This document shows positions 28,130-38,500 of a stretch of 64,000 nt of DNA, piece after piece. The stretch's first letter is position 1, and every line of letters begins with the position of its first letter. A program made the translations under genes and the position numbers. Under the pieces are notes generated by a model, which was given only the letters and a program-made list of their open reading frames with translations, did no database searches and had not been told where the DNA came from. This stretch comes from JBOGOC01 sp050747525 (GTDB lineage Bacteria > Acidobacteriota > Polarisedimenticolia > JACPZX01 > DASXTC01): assembly GCA_050747525.1 (NCBI GenBank), contig JBOGOC010000080.1, positions 35,512 to 99,511 on the forward strand, given 5' to 3'.

Positions 28130-29959
28130 TCACGTCGCCTTCTTAGGTACGAGCGTGTCGAACGCGAGCCCGCTCGAGGCCTCGCCGCGGCCGACCGAGC
28201 GCTGGTGCCCGAGCCAGGTCACGACGCGCCCTTGCCGCCACCGGCAGCGCTGCCAGCGCAGCTCGACCACCGTGCCGGCGCGCTCGACCTCCTCTTCCGC
28301 GATGATGTACCGGGCCGGCGGCGTGGCGTCCAGTCCTTCCATGAGGAGCTGGGTCCGCGGCTGGACCTTCCGGGGCGTCACGCCCGCGGTCCCTTCGAGA
28401 AGGCGCGGCATGGCCGCCCGCTGCAGCTGGATCTCCCGGTTGTCGCCTGGAACATGCACCGGGATGAACGGGATCCAGTGCTCCGGAACCGAGGTCATCA
28501 GCGAGTAGGCCACCTTCGCGTCGTTCGTGGGGGCCGGGTTCGGCGAGGCCGTCACCGCCCCCCGGTGCCTGGCGTGCAACTCGAGCGCCGCTTCACGCCC
28601 CCGGCGCGACGAGCCGTCCGTCAGCTGTACGACCGTCTCCACGCCCCACACCATGTTCGAGACTTCGTCCCGCACGAAGCTGACCTCCTCCACGGCGGCG
28701 CTTTCCAGGAGGCCGACCGTGGTGGCGGGAACGAAGAGCCGGCCGTCCGCACCGCCCTTTTCCGCCAGCTGGAACATGCGCCAGCGGCGCGTCGGGGCGG
28801 CCGCGGGCACCGCTGGCTCGATCCAGAGGCGCTCGCCGAAGACATTGCTCACGGCCAGTCCGCGTATCTCGGTCAGCGAGCCGCCCGAGACGGGCACGCT
28901 CAGGGGGAGCAGGAACCAGTCATTCCCGAACACCAGCCCGAACTCGATGAGCAGCAGCTTCGAGATGTCGGTGGTGTCCGGGCTGATGTCGCCGAAGCTG
29001 GTCGCGCCCTCCTCGAACGCCCAGTGGCGCGTGTTGGGCATTCCTTCGAACTGAACCGCGGTGGGGAGCAGGGTCTTCACCATGGTCTCCGCCTGGCTGG
29101 TCGGCGATTGTTCCCGCCGTGGCGCGGCCGCGTCGAAGTCGAACCAGTCGAGCCGTCCGCCGCGATACTCGCGCGCCGAGAGCGCGGCCGGCCGCACTCC
29201 CTTCGGCGCCGAGAGCTCCACGGCGTACTCGAGGTGACGCGGATCCCAGCAGGGCAGCTCGTCGGACTGGACGTAGAGCGCCCGCGCCCAGGCGAGAAAC
29301 TCCGTGCCGAGGCCGTCGATGGCCGATTTCCCCGGGTCCGTGAGGCCGAGCCCGTCGGAGGCGAGCGCGCCTTGAAGAGACAGGTGCAGCAGGAGCGCCC
29401 CGCCGTCGATCGCCCGAGTGGCAACCGCAGCCAGCGTCTGCCACGCAGCGGCATGCGCGGTGACGGGGAAGTCTGCCTCATCGGCCGGATCGGGCGCGAT
29501 GAAGCCGTATGAATCCCGGAAGGCGGGGATCCGCCCGCCGTGGCCGGAGGCCTCGAGCAGCCTCGACCACCTCCGGCCCAGCGCCAGGCGCACGTCGACG
29601 TTGTGCGGCCGGCCGCGGCGCGTGAGAGGCACGGGGCGGGCCTCGATCCGTGCCTCGAGCGGCAGATCCGGATCGTAAGGACGCGCCGTCCCTTCGACCC
29701 CGCGCACCTCCGCGATCGGGTCCGTGCGCCACGCGACCTTGGCAGTGACCGGAGAGCCGGCGTCCTCGGCGTGGAACTCGCCCATCTGCCACTGCCTCGT
29801 GAGCAGCCAGAGCGGGTCCCGCACTTCGGCCTTCAAGGCCCGCGTGAAGTCCGGCCGGCGGGGCCGTCCCTCCAGCCGGTTCCACATCACCGTGGTCGGC
29901 TGGGAGACCTCACCGCGGAGGATCGGCTCCAGATGGTCGCTGACGATGTACTTGTTCAT
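28130..29959 (-). CDS. conserved-looking large protein of the S8-DUF6603 operon (609 residues)
   Basis: 609 residues from ATG 29959, which overlaps the previous stop as ATGA; the frame is open further upstream but that part is inside the preceding gene. There is no signal peptide or transmembrane helix. The N-terminal segment FTRALKAEVRDPLWLLTRQWQMGEF with HAEDAGSPV reads like a strongly constrained motif. Later parts are mixed alpha/beta with a conserved-looking LLIEFGLVFGNDWFLLPL. I do not recognise a named domain. It is the last gene of the operon that begins with an S8 protease, so it probably belongs to the same complex or pathway. Cytoplasmic location is inferred from the absence of export signals. 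Confidence 0.8.
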   Translation of the reverse strand: MNKYIVSDHLEPILRGEVSQPTTVMWNRLEGRPRRPDFTRALKAEVRDPLWLLTRQWQMGEFHAEDAGSPVTAKVAWRTDPIAEVRGVEGTARPYDPDLPLEARIEARPVPLTRRGRPHNVDVRLALGRRWSRLLEASGHGGRIPAFRDSYGFIAPDPADEADFPVTAHAAAWQTLAAVATRAIDGGALLLHLSLQGALASDGLGLTDPGKSAIDGLGTEFLAWARALYVQSDELPCWDPRHLEYAVELSAPKGVRPAALSAREYRGGRLDWFDFDAAAPRREQSPTSQAETMVKTLLPTAVQFEGMPNTRHWAFEEGATSFGDISPDTTDISKLLLIEFGLVFGNDWFLLPLSVPVSGGSLTEIRGLAVSNVFGERLWIEPAVPAAAPTRRWRMFQLAEKGGADGRLFVPATTVGLLESAAVEEVSFVRDEVSNMVWGVETVVQLTDGSSRRGREAALELHARHRGAVTASPNPAPTNDAKVAYSLMTSVPEHWIPFIPVHVPGDNREIQLQRAAMPRLLEGTAGVTPRKVQPRTQLLMEGLDATPPARYIIAEEEVERAGTVVELRWQRCRWRQGRVVTWLGHQRSVGRGEASSGLAFDTLVPKKAT

Positions 29960-32900
29960 GGCTCCGCCTCTGCGAGCGCCGAATCGAGACTGTTGTTGAG
30001 CGCGAAGTTCAACATCGCCGTGATCGGGAACATCGTCACCGCCGAGAGCACGGCGGGGATGAGCGGACCGAGCGTGGTCTGATCGATCTGGGCGGGCTCC
30101 ACGGCGCGCAGCCGCGCCGAGTCCAGCGTCTCCCTCAACGCGTCCACCAGGTCCTCCCACCGCCACGTGCCATGGTGCACGGCGGGCGTCACGAGGAGGA
30201 TCGCCTGCGGAGCCTCGGAGCCCGGCCGATCGAAGTGGAACGCCAGCCCGGTGGTCACCTCATCCGTGGGGACGACCTCGACCCATTCGTCGAGCAGCAA
30301 CCCGGAGTACGTGGCGTCCGGCCGCGTCGGATCGATCTCGGCCGACGGGCCGAAGTGTGGGGAGTAGAGGAGCCTGTCCTCGACGAGCCGGAACGGGCCG
30401 CCGCCGGACGCTGTCTCCGGGAAGCGCAGGCCCAGCCAGGCATCATCCGCCCGGTGCGGGAACTGCAAGGCGTCGAGCGTCGGGGACCTGTCCGCGCCCA
30501 GGGCTTCCCCGAGCAGGATGGCCATCTCGAGGTGCCGCGCCCTCTCGCGCACCCGCGCCACGCCATGCAGCCAGTCCTCAACGGGAAAGCGCGTGGCCTG
30601 CGGGCCGCTGGTGAGGTGGGCCAGCAGCTCCGCGCGGCGCGCCCAGACGTTTTCCCACTCGGCCAGCCGGTCTGACGAGAGGGTGAACTCCGGAAGCATG
30701 AGGAAGCTCTCGCCGAGGAGAGCGTGCCCGGCCTCGAGCGCCGCCGCCTGCGCCGGGTTCCCCGTCGCTGCCGCAGCCCGGGCCAGCGAGCTCGTGGCCG
30801 CGGCGATGCGCACGGAAATGTCGTCACGCAGCGCGATGGCTCGCTGCAGCAGATCCCGCGCCAGCGCAAGGACAGAGTCACGGAAAGGCGCGAGGTCGAG
30901 AACCGTGTAGTCCATGGCCTCGTACGTCGGCAGGAAAGCGCCAAGCGCCGTCAGCGTCGCGCCGGTCTGCGCCGCTCCGTCACGAAGCGCGGTGAGGCTG
31001 ATCAGGGCGGCGTCGAACCCCGCGCGGAGCGCGCCGACGGAGTCCTCGAGATCCGTCAGCAGGGGAGGCAGCGGCGCGATGAGCGATGTGGAAACGGTCC
31101 TCCCGGCCTGGATGAGGAGCGCGGTGCGCTCGGCGTCCGTGGCTGTCCCCGGCAGCGCGCCGAGCTCGGCCATGACCGCATCGTACTCCTGCTGCTTGCG
31201 CTGCCAGCGGGCCACGGCCGTGTCCAGCATCTCGCGCATCATACGCAATCGCGGCCGCCGGCCCTCCAGGCCCGCGGTCAAACCGCCCGCGGGGAGCCCG
31301 AACGCGGCCACGGGCCGCGCCATCGCCGCGTAATCCACGAGCCACTGATCGAGGTGATCCCGGGCGGCGTCACGCGCCAGCTCGGGATCGATGCCGGCGG
31401 CGATGGAAGCCTCCAGTGTGCCGATGAAGGTCTCGATCGCAGGAAGCGTCGTCTGCATCTCCGCCAGAACCGCCTGCGGCTTGTCGGCGCGCACGATCAT
31501 CGCAGTGCCCTCGGCCTTGCCGCCCTCGCTCGGCAGCGACAAATCGCCTGGCGTCAGCGCGCGCGAGCCCAGAACGAACCCCCGCAGGGAGCGCACCAGC
31601 GGCGCGAGCTCGAAGAGAGTCAGGCCGGTCACGCCGGCAGGCCTGTACTCGAGCTCGAACACCGCGTCGTGTCGAGGCACGGCCTCCCGCTCGGCGAAGT
31701 CGATCAGCAGCTCGTCGAAGCCGGCCAGCGCCTTCTCGCCCCCCGCGTCCAGCAGGTAGAAGAGGTCGACCGGCGCGAGCCCCAGGTCCGCCATGCTCGG
31801 CGTGAGCGACCCAGCCAACGTCGTTGCATGCCGCCATCCCACCCTGGCAAACACGGTGGCCGGATCGGGCATCTGGCCGGCCAGCCAGAGCGCCAGCGCC
31901 GGCTCGCCGAGCGCGCGGGGCCGGCCGCTCCCGGCATCGGTGGGCGCGAGCCCGCCTTGCAGGTGCAGCGCCACCCGGTGGGTCATTGTGCACCCTCCGC
32001 GTGGGGTCGAACAGACCTCCATCACCGGCGGATGAGTCCCCTTGGACAGGGCGTCGAGCGCCGCCGCCGCCCGGTCGTAGTTTCCGCGCACAACTTGATA
32101 GACGCCCTCCGCCACCCCGAGGTCGGCCACCGCGTCGGCGACGCTGCGCAGCTCGGCCACGCATCGGTCAAGGACCGCACCGATCTCAGCCACGGTGGGC
32201 ATCCCCGGCCCGGCCAGCTCGCCCAGCCCCGGCAGCCCCGACACACCATAGGGGTAGGTCATCGCGCCGGTTCGTTCGACGTGATCGAGGAAGGCCTCGC
32301 CATCGATCACGTTGCGGGCCTCCACCTGCGTGATCGGAGCCGCCACCTGGGTCTGTCGGTTCCGGTTTCCGATCAGCGGGAACACCGCGCGGAGCGCGTA
32401 GATGACCCGATCCAGGAACAGGCCCGGCACCTCGTGCAGAGCCCGCTCGAGCCGGTAGCCGAGGAGCGCCCCCAGAGACTGGCCGTTGCGGATCCCATCG
32501 ATCACGCGCAGGGCGAGGCGCACCCGCTCGGACGTCAGCTCGACCGCGAGCAGATCGGGCGCCCCCGGTGAGGCGTTGGCCAGATGTCCGCTGCGCAGGA
32601 TGGCGGCGGTGACGGCATGGTCGAGCGACGGCGCGTGGATGTGGCCGGCGCTGGAGGGATCGCGCAGGAGCGGCGCGCCGTCAGGGTCTCCGAAAATCGC
32701 CGCCAGCTCGGGATCGAGCTCCACCGGCTCGGGCTCCTGCTCCTTCGGGCGCAGGTTCTCGAGCCAGCCGTACGCTCCGATGAGCAGGCCGCCCCGGCCA
32801 AAGCCGTTCGCCGTCTCCTGGCGGAGGTACGAGAGCTGGGCCGCCTGCATCCCCGCGCGCCACGCATCCAGCCGGTAGCTGAGGCAGTCGAGATGCTCGA

Positions 32901-35562
32901 GCAGCGCGCGCTCGAGCGCGGCGGTTCCGGCCGCCTTCAGCACGTCCAGCGCCGACAGCTGCTCCTCCAGGAAGGGCCGGCGCGAGGCCGGCAGCGAGGG
33001 GATGGCATCGCCCAGGCGCTTGCCCGGATCGCCGGTGATCGCGGGCTCGGGGAGGTAGAGGCTCTGCCAGCGGCTCCGGCTGCCTGCCGCGGCGGCCACG
33101 TCCATGAAGGCCGGCTCCTTCCGCTCGGCCTTGAAGGTCGCCTCAGGCAGCTGCAGCACATCGCGCCGCAGCGCGAGCGCGGTGTCGACGAACCCGAGGT
33201 CCAGCGCGTGGTGGAGCAGGAGGTAGAGAAGGGCCCGCGGCGGCGCGCCGTCGAACCCTTCCTGCCGGCGCAGGGCGTCATGGGAGATCCGGGCCGTGGT
33301 CTGCAGCCAGGCGATGTAGCTCAGCCCGTCGGCGCGCGTGGACGCGAGCGGCGCCGTCTCCGTGACCTCGGCCTGGACCAGGTCCCCCTTGAGGAGGCTC
33401 GGAGTTCCCAGGAAGATCTTCTCCAGGATTCCGGGCAGCTCGCCGTCGGGCGCGCCGCTCCATCCCAGATCCCCGAGCGCCTGCAATCCGGCCTGCACGT
33501 AGCGCCGGGCCGCCGTGGTGACGTTGAAGGAGGCCGGGCTCGTGGCGAACCCCAGCGTGTTGTAGTGCTGGGAGAAGCTCTGCGCGTAGCGCTGGTACAG
33601 CTCGGCAGATCCCGGATGCAGCCCCACGATATCGAGCAGCGTCTGGTGGGGATCCGCGCCCGGTGTTCCGACACGGGCGACCTGCGCGGAAAGCCCGCGC
33701 CACAGCGTTGCGGCCCGCTCCGAGAGTGTGTGGAGCGCGGACAGGAAATCCTGACCCGGAAGTCCCTGAGCCGCCGCGGTGCGCCCGTAATCCGGCTGCG
33801 ACCACCAGCCCATCCTGGACCAGGCGGTGGCCGGCAGGATGCCAATGGGCTGCCGGCCGATACGCACCAGCGGCACGGTCCCGCGGCCGATGACGAAGCG
33901 GTTGAAGAAGGCCCGCGTGGCCCGCACGGTCGCTTCGGAGAAGACCGGCTCCATCATCTGCTCCATGAAGTAGCCGAGCGTGGCCGGCCAGAGCGCGATG
34001 TTCATGGCCCGGGCCTCGGCCTGATCGGTGCCGTTGTAGGCCGGGGACGCGCGCAGCACCTCCGGGTCGAGCCCCAGCATGCCCGCGAGCCAGGCGCCGT
34101 CCTTGCGGCGCTCCCACTGCGAGGGGTCGTCGCTGGCGTCGGTCTCGAAGAAGTGCCGGAAGCTCTCGTCGGGGTCCTCCCACCAGCTGTACCCGGCGCT
34201 CGAGGTGTCCGTGTTGTTGGTCGCCCGTCCCTGCGGCAGGAGAGAGAATCCCTTGCGGCTCGACTGGTGATGCCGGATCAGCTCCGACAGCTCCGCCGCT
34301 CCTTCCGCGGCGTCGCTCGCGGATCGCACGCCCAGCACGAGCAGCAGGTCCAGCTCCGGCACCACGCCACGTTCGGTCAGGTTCACGCAGAAGGCCATGC
34401 CCCTGGCCCTTGCGTCCTCGAGGTCGACCGTCCAGCGCAGCGCCTCGGGCACCTGGAGATCCGCCTCGTCCGCGTTGAGCTGCTGGTCCCCCGTGGCCAT
34501 GGGGTCCGGGCCCACCTGCAGCTCCGCCGGAACGGGCTCACCTACCTCGCGCAGCACCTCGGCTCCGTTGCGGAATCCCATCAGCACCAGCCGCTCCGGC
34601 AGCAGCCAGGCGCGCGCGGGCCGGGTCCACGCCTGCTGCGAGAGGGGCAAGGTGGCCGGGTCCGGCAGGCTCAGGAAAGCGACCACGCCCTTCACCGACG
34701 GCCCGGGCTTCACGGCCGGGTCGCGCAGGTTGACCGGCGCGAGTTGCTGTTCCACCTGCGCCGCCCGCGCGTCCGAGAGATCCGAGGCGAGGTCGGCGAA
34801 GGCTTCGTCGCGCTCCGCGCCCCGCGACGACCAGACCCGCTCCCAGAAGCGGGCGATGGGCCCCTTCTCAGGATCGGGGACAAGCGACACGGTGCGCACG
34901 ACGAGGATGTGATCTCCTGGCGCGGCCACCGGCTCGTCGTCCGGGTCGAGCGGCGCGATGCGCTGCGTGAGCCAGCGGGCTCGTCCAGCGCCATGGCTCC
35001 TCACCAGCGCGGCCCAGGCGGCGCGCCGGCCTTCCCGGGAGCCCCCCGCGCGCCACACGTGCGTCCAGTAGAGGGTGACGTTGTCCAGCTCCACCTGCGC
35101 GATCTCGGGCTGGAAGGTGTCCACGAGCACGTCGTCCGGGAAGACGCGCACACAGAGAAACCGCGCCGGAGCCCCGTTCACGGTGCGCGTCTGGTAGCGG
35201 GTCTCCAGCCGGAGCGGAAAGAGCGCGAAGGGGACGTCATCGGGCATGCGCCCGACCGCCCGGGGAGGATCGGTGAATGGGGCGAATCGATCCTGAGCCT
35301 CGACCAGGGTCTCGCGCGATCCGGCCCGGCCGGCCTCCGCCTCCTTCACGCGCTTCTCCGCTTCGCGGAGGCGCGCCTCGAGCTCGCGCAGCTCGGCGGC
35401 CGCGCCGTCGCCCCGCCGGCCGCGGGCGACCCTGGCCATGGCCTCGGCTCGACGGCGCAGGCGCCTGACCTCCTCGCGAGCGGCGATCAGCTCCGTGCGC
35501 GACCGCTCGGCGCGCTGGCTCGCCGCCCTGTAGGCCTTGCGCGCGTCATCCATCCCGGCCAT
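29956..35562 (-). CDS. giant leaderless protein of the S8-DUF6603 operon (1868 residues)
   Basis: 1868 residues. The start is ATG 35562, two bases after the preceding TAG; an in-frame ATG also occurs at 35553. Residues about 1-100 are a charged coiled coil (ELRELEARLREAEKRVKEAE). Next comes a segment PFALFPLRLETRYQTRTVNG with VRVFPDDVLVDTFQPE, then long alpha-helical stretches, and a centre containing GRGGLLIGAYGWLENLRP and HAPSLDHAVTAAILRSGHLA, followed by SLGALLGYRLERALHEVPG. The C-terminus includes TTGLAFHFDRPGSEAPQAI. The sequence looks constrained along its length but matches no domain I know; there is no signal peptide, transmembrane helix or catalytic motif I can name. A scaffold or structural role is possible. 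The stop overlaps the next start as ATGA. Confidence 0.82.
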   Translation of the reverse strand: MAGMDDARKAYRAASQRAERSRTELIAAREEVRRLRRRAEAMARVARGRRGDGAAAELRELEARLREAEKRVKEAEAGRAGSRETLVEAQDRFAPFTDPPRAVGRMPDDVPFALFPLRLETRYQTRTVNGAPARFLCVRVFPDDVLVDTFQPEIAQVELDNVTLYWTHVWRAGGSREGRRAAWAALVRSHGAGRARWLTQRIAPLDPDDEPVAAPGDHILVVRTVSLVPDPEKGPIARFWERVWSSRGAERDEAFADLASDLSDARAAQVEQQLAPVNLRDPAVKPGPSVKGVVAFLSLPDPATLPLSQQAWTRPARAWLLPERLVLMGFRNGAEVLREVGEPVPAELQVGPDPMATGDQQLNADEADLQVPEALRWTVDLEDARARGMAFCVNLTERGVVPELDLLLVLGVRSASDAAEGAAELSELIRHHQSSRKGFSLLPQGRATNNTDTSSAGYSWWEDPDESFRHFFETDASDDPSQWERRKDGAWLAGMLGLDPEVLRASPAYNGTDQAEARAMNIALWPATLGYFMEQMMEPVFSEATVRATRAFFNRFVIGRGTVPLVRIGRQPIGILPATAWSRMGWWSQPDYGRTAAAQGLPGQDFLSALHTLSERAATLWRGLSAQVARVGTPGADPHQTLLDIVGLHPGSAELYQRYAQSFSQHYNTLGFATSPASFNVTTAARRYVQAGLQALGDLGWSGAPDGELPGILEKIFLGTPSLLKGDLVQAEVTETAPLASTRADGLSYIAWLQTTARISHDALRRQEGFDGAPPRALLYLLLHHALDLGFVDTALALRRDVLQLPEATFKAERKEPAFMDVAAAAGSRSRWQSLYLPEPAITGDPGKRLGDAIPSLPASRRPFLEEQLSALDVLKAAGTAALERALLEHLDCLSYRLDAWRAGMQAAQLSYLRQETANGFGRGGLLIGAYGWLENLRPKEQEPEPVELDPELAAIFGDPDGAPLLRDPSSAGHIHAPSLDHAVTAAILRSGHLANASPGAPDLLAVELTSERVRLALRVIDGIRNGQSLGALLGYRLERALHEVPGLFLDRVIYALRAVFPLIGNRNRQTQVAAPITQVEARNVIDGEAFLDHVERTGAMTYPYGVSGLPGLGELAGPGMPTVAEIGAVLDRCVAELRSVADAVADLGVAEGVYQVVRGNYDRAAAALDALSKGTHPPVMEVCSTPRGGCTMTHRVALHLQGGLAPTDAGSGRPRALGEPALALWLAGQMPDPATVFARVGWRHATTLAGSLTPSMADLGLAPVDLFYLLDAGGEKALAGFDELLIDFAEREAVPRHDAVFELEYRPAGVTGLTLFELAPLVRSLRGFVLGSRALTPGDLSLPSEGGKAEGTAMIVRADKPQAVLAEMQTTLPAIETFIGTLEASIAAGIDPELARDAARDHLDQWLVDYAAMARPVAAFGLPAGGLTAGLEGRRPRLRMMREMLDTAVARWQRKQQEYDAVMAELGALPGTATDAERTALLIQAGRTVSTSLIAPLPPLLTDLEDSVGALRAGFDAALISLTALRDGAAQTGATLTALGAFLPTYEAMDYTVLDLAPFRDSVLALARDLLQRAIALRDDISVRIAAATSSLARAAAATGNPAQAAALEAGHALLGESFLMLPEFTLSSDRLAEWENVWARRAELLAHLTSGPQATRFPVEDWLHGVARVRERARHLEMAILLGEALGADRSPTLDALQFPHRADDAWLGLRFPETASGGGPFRLVEDRLLYSPHFGPSAEIDPTRPDATYSGLLLDEWVEVVPTDEVTTGLAFHFDRPGSEAPQAILLVTPAVHHGTWRWEDLVDALRETLDSARLRAVEPAQIDQTTLGPLIPAVLSAVTMFPITAMLNFALNNSLDSALAEAEP

Positions 35563-35564
35563 GG

Positions 35565-38500
35565 CTACGCCCCGCTCTTCGAAAGCAGCTCCGACGCATG
35601 GATGGCTACGATGACCGGCGCCTGAAGCGTGATGTAGGCCAGCTCGGCGGAGCTGAGGTCGTTCAGGGAGACGAACCGGTCCTGCTCCCACTGCGGATGC
35701 TTCTCGATCACGTCGCCGGCCGGCTCGGTCAGCGTCAGCGCGGGGATGCCCGCTACCCGGATCGGGGCCCCGTCCTGCAGCCCCGGCGCCGCGTCGGCCC
35801 AGGCCAGGTCATTCCAGACGTTGATCTGGCTGCCCGCCTCGCGCGACTCGTCGAAACCGAACCGCGCATCCCCCGGCACCTCCTCGATCCGGAAGAACCA
35901 CCCTGGCTGGTCGTCCACCGTGTCGTCTCCCCGCGCCCGGGGCACCGTCAGGTCAAAGCCGAAGAAGAAGATGTCGGGTGCCACACGCGCCTCGTACAGA
36001 GGGGTCATGGGGGCGACGCTCTCGTCCAGGACGCGCTCCTTCGACTTGTCGGGCCGGCCGTTTGTCATCTGCCACTTCGCGGGCTGCGCGCTGATGATGG
36101 CGTTGGGGTACTTCTTGAGCAGCTCGCCGCGGATGACCAGGACCAGCTCTTCCTCCGGCTCGGCACCGGCCTCGCGATTGTCGTTTTCGCCCAGGTCCGC
36201 CCCGGACGGCCAGGTGTGGACGGGCTTGATGTCCTTGAGCGCCTCGCGCGCCGCCGCCGGGTCGGGGGCAGCCGCTATCTTCTTGCGGACGTCCCAGAAC
36301 TGCCGGAAGCAGCTGCCGCGCTGGTCGGTCGGGTACTCGCGCCACAGCAGCTCGCGGGCGAACTCATGGTTCAGGCCGACCAAGTAGGCCTCGATGAATC
36401 GCTGGTTCGTCTCCATCAGGGTCACGCTGTCGGGCTCCACCAGGTGCTGGTTGGGGACCAGCAGCTCCGCGCTGATCCTGGCCAGGGGCTCATACATGGG
36501 GATGTCGAACTCGGGGTAGGCCATCACCTCGGCGAAGGCGTCGCCCACCTGGTCGCGGATGCGCGGCGGGATGCTCAGACCCGACAAGGTCCAGCGGCGC
36601 ACCGTCAGATCGGGCCGGGTCTCCTTCACCACGTCGGCCGCCACCCTGGGCAGGTCCAGGGGGACGGTCTTGGGAAGCCGGCCCAGCTTTCTGCTCGTCG
36701 CAATCACCTGGTACTGATCGCGGAGCGCCTCCTTGAAGCGGAGCGCTTCCGGATTGTCCTTCCCGCCGGGCTGGACGGCGGGGCGCGCGGCGGCGGTGCG
36801 GGGATCGGGGGCGGGCGCGAACACGAACGAGCTCGACTCCGGCATCGCATCGACGGTCGCCGGCGTCTGCCGGTCCTCCCGCATCCGGTCAGCGGCGTCC
36901 GCGTGCAGCGCCACCGCGCGAGCGCGCACGCCGACGGCGACCCCCGCGGCCAGGAGGGCGCCGCCCGCAATGAAGCCGATGGGCGTCCATCCCAGCAGGA
37001 GGACCACCAGCGCGACCAGCGCCGCCAGAAGGAGCGATGCCGTCAGAAGATGGCGGCCGACCCATGCTCCGAGGCGCGCAAGGACCGGATCGAGGGTTCC
37101 CTTGGGAGCGGCCGCATCCGCCAGCGCATCCGGCGTGAGCAGCTTCGCTGGAGGGATCCGCGGCGGCGCGGCGGACACCTCTCCCACGTTGGCGCGGGCC
37201 ACCAGAGCGGCGGCGTTGCCCGCGCCGGCCAGGTCCAGGCGCTTCGCCACCCGGCCGCCAGGCCGGATCACGCGCCGCATGGGCGTGGAGGTCAGGGCCA
37301 GCCCCATCGGGCTCTGCAGCATCCGCTGCCGCACCGTACGGCCGCCGGAGATCAGGCGCGCCTTCATCGGGGAGCTGATCAGCATCATCGCGCCCGGCGA
37401 GACTCCCGCGGCGGTGGTCAAATGGGTCGCGTGGAGGCGCCTGCCGGCCGCCTGGGCGAGCTGAGCCTGGCGGATGCGGCGGTTCGCCTCCAGCACGTCC
37501 CCGATCTGATCCCAGGCGGCCTTCATCAGATTCTCCTGATCCGTCTGGATGACCTTGGTGCCGAACCCTGCCGCCGTGCGCCAGCGCGGATCGAGGTTCA
37601 GATCGTGGACCCAGTTCGTGCGGTTCGGCACGTCGCTTCCATCCCGCTGCTCGAGAAGACGCTCCGTGAGCGCGTGCCAGCGGCCGTAGATGGGCGGAGT
37701 CACCAGCGGATCCGGATCGGTGCGAACGTTCTCGTCCAGGGCGTTGTTGGTGTTGGCCGAAGGGCCGGAGGCCTGGTAGCTGTCGGCCAGGTTCACGAAC
37801 GCCGCCAGCTGCTCCTGGAAGGGGTGGGGAGAGGGGGAGTCCCAGGCGTCGTACTTGTCGTGCTCTGCGCGGTCCGCGGGAGCGAGGGTCTCCAGTGGAG
37901 CCCGCAACGCGCCCCCCAGCCGCAACACGCCCCCGAGGTCCGGATCGTTGATGCCGGTGATGTTGGGCGCCGGGCGGGTCACGTCCATGTCGCGGTGGCC
38001 GACGCGGCTGTCCACTTTCTTCGGCTTCAGGAGGCGGACAAGGGACTCGAAGTCGCCGCGCTCCGCCGTGCGGAAGTACCACCGATAATAAAAGGGGAAG
38101 AAGGCCGATTCCGGTCGGCTGGCCCCGTACGCTCCCCACGCCGGCCAGGTCGAGTCGAGGCCGTTGGCCGGATCCTCGAAGATCGGCTTCGGGTCGTGGC
38201 CGAGCCCCGCCAGGCGGCCGCTCTCGAAGGCCGGGAGGAGGAAGGCGTGATACGCCGTCGTCGGCTTGAGCTTGCGCGGGCAGAGCAGCCGCGAGCAGGA
38301 GCCGTCGGGCGCTGCCTGGATGGCGCTCTGTGCCGCCTGGGACGCCGCGGTCGCGCTGCTCTCCACCACCGAGGCGGACAGCTCGGCGTTGAAGTGGCCG
38401 TGAGCCCAGGCCCACCCTTCGGACGAATCCGGGAAGACGCTGGCGAAGTCGACGGACACCTCCACGTACGAGAGCGGCCGGCCGGCGGCGGCCGTGGCCT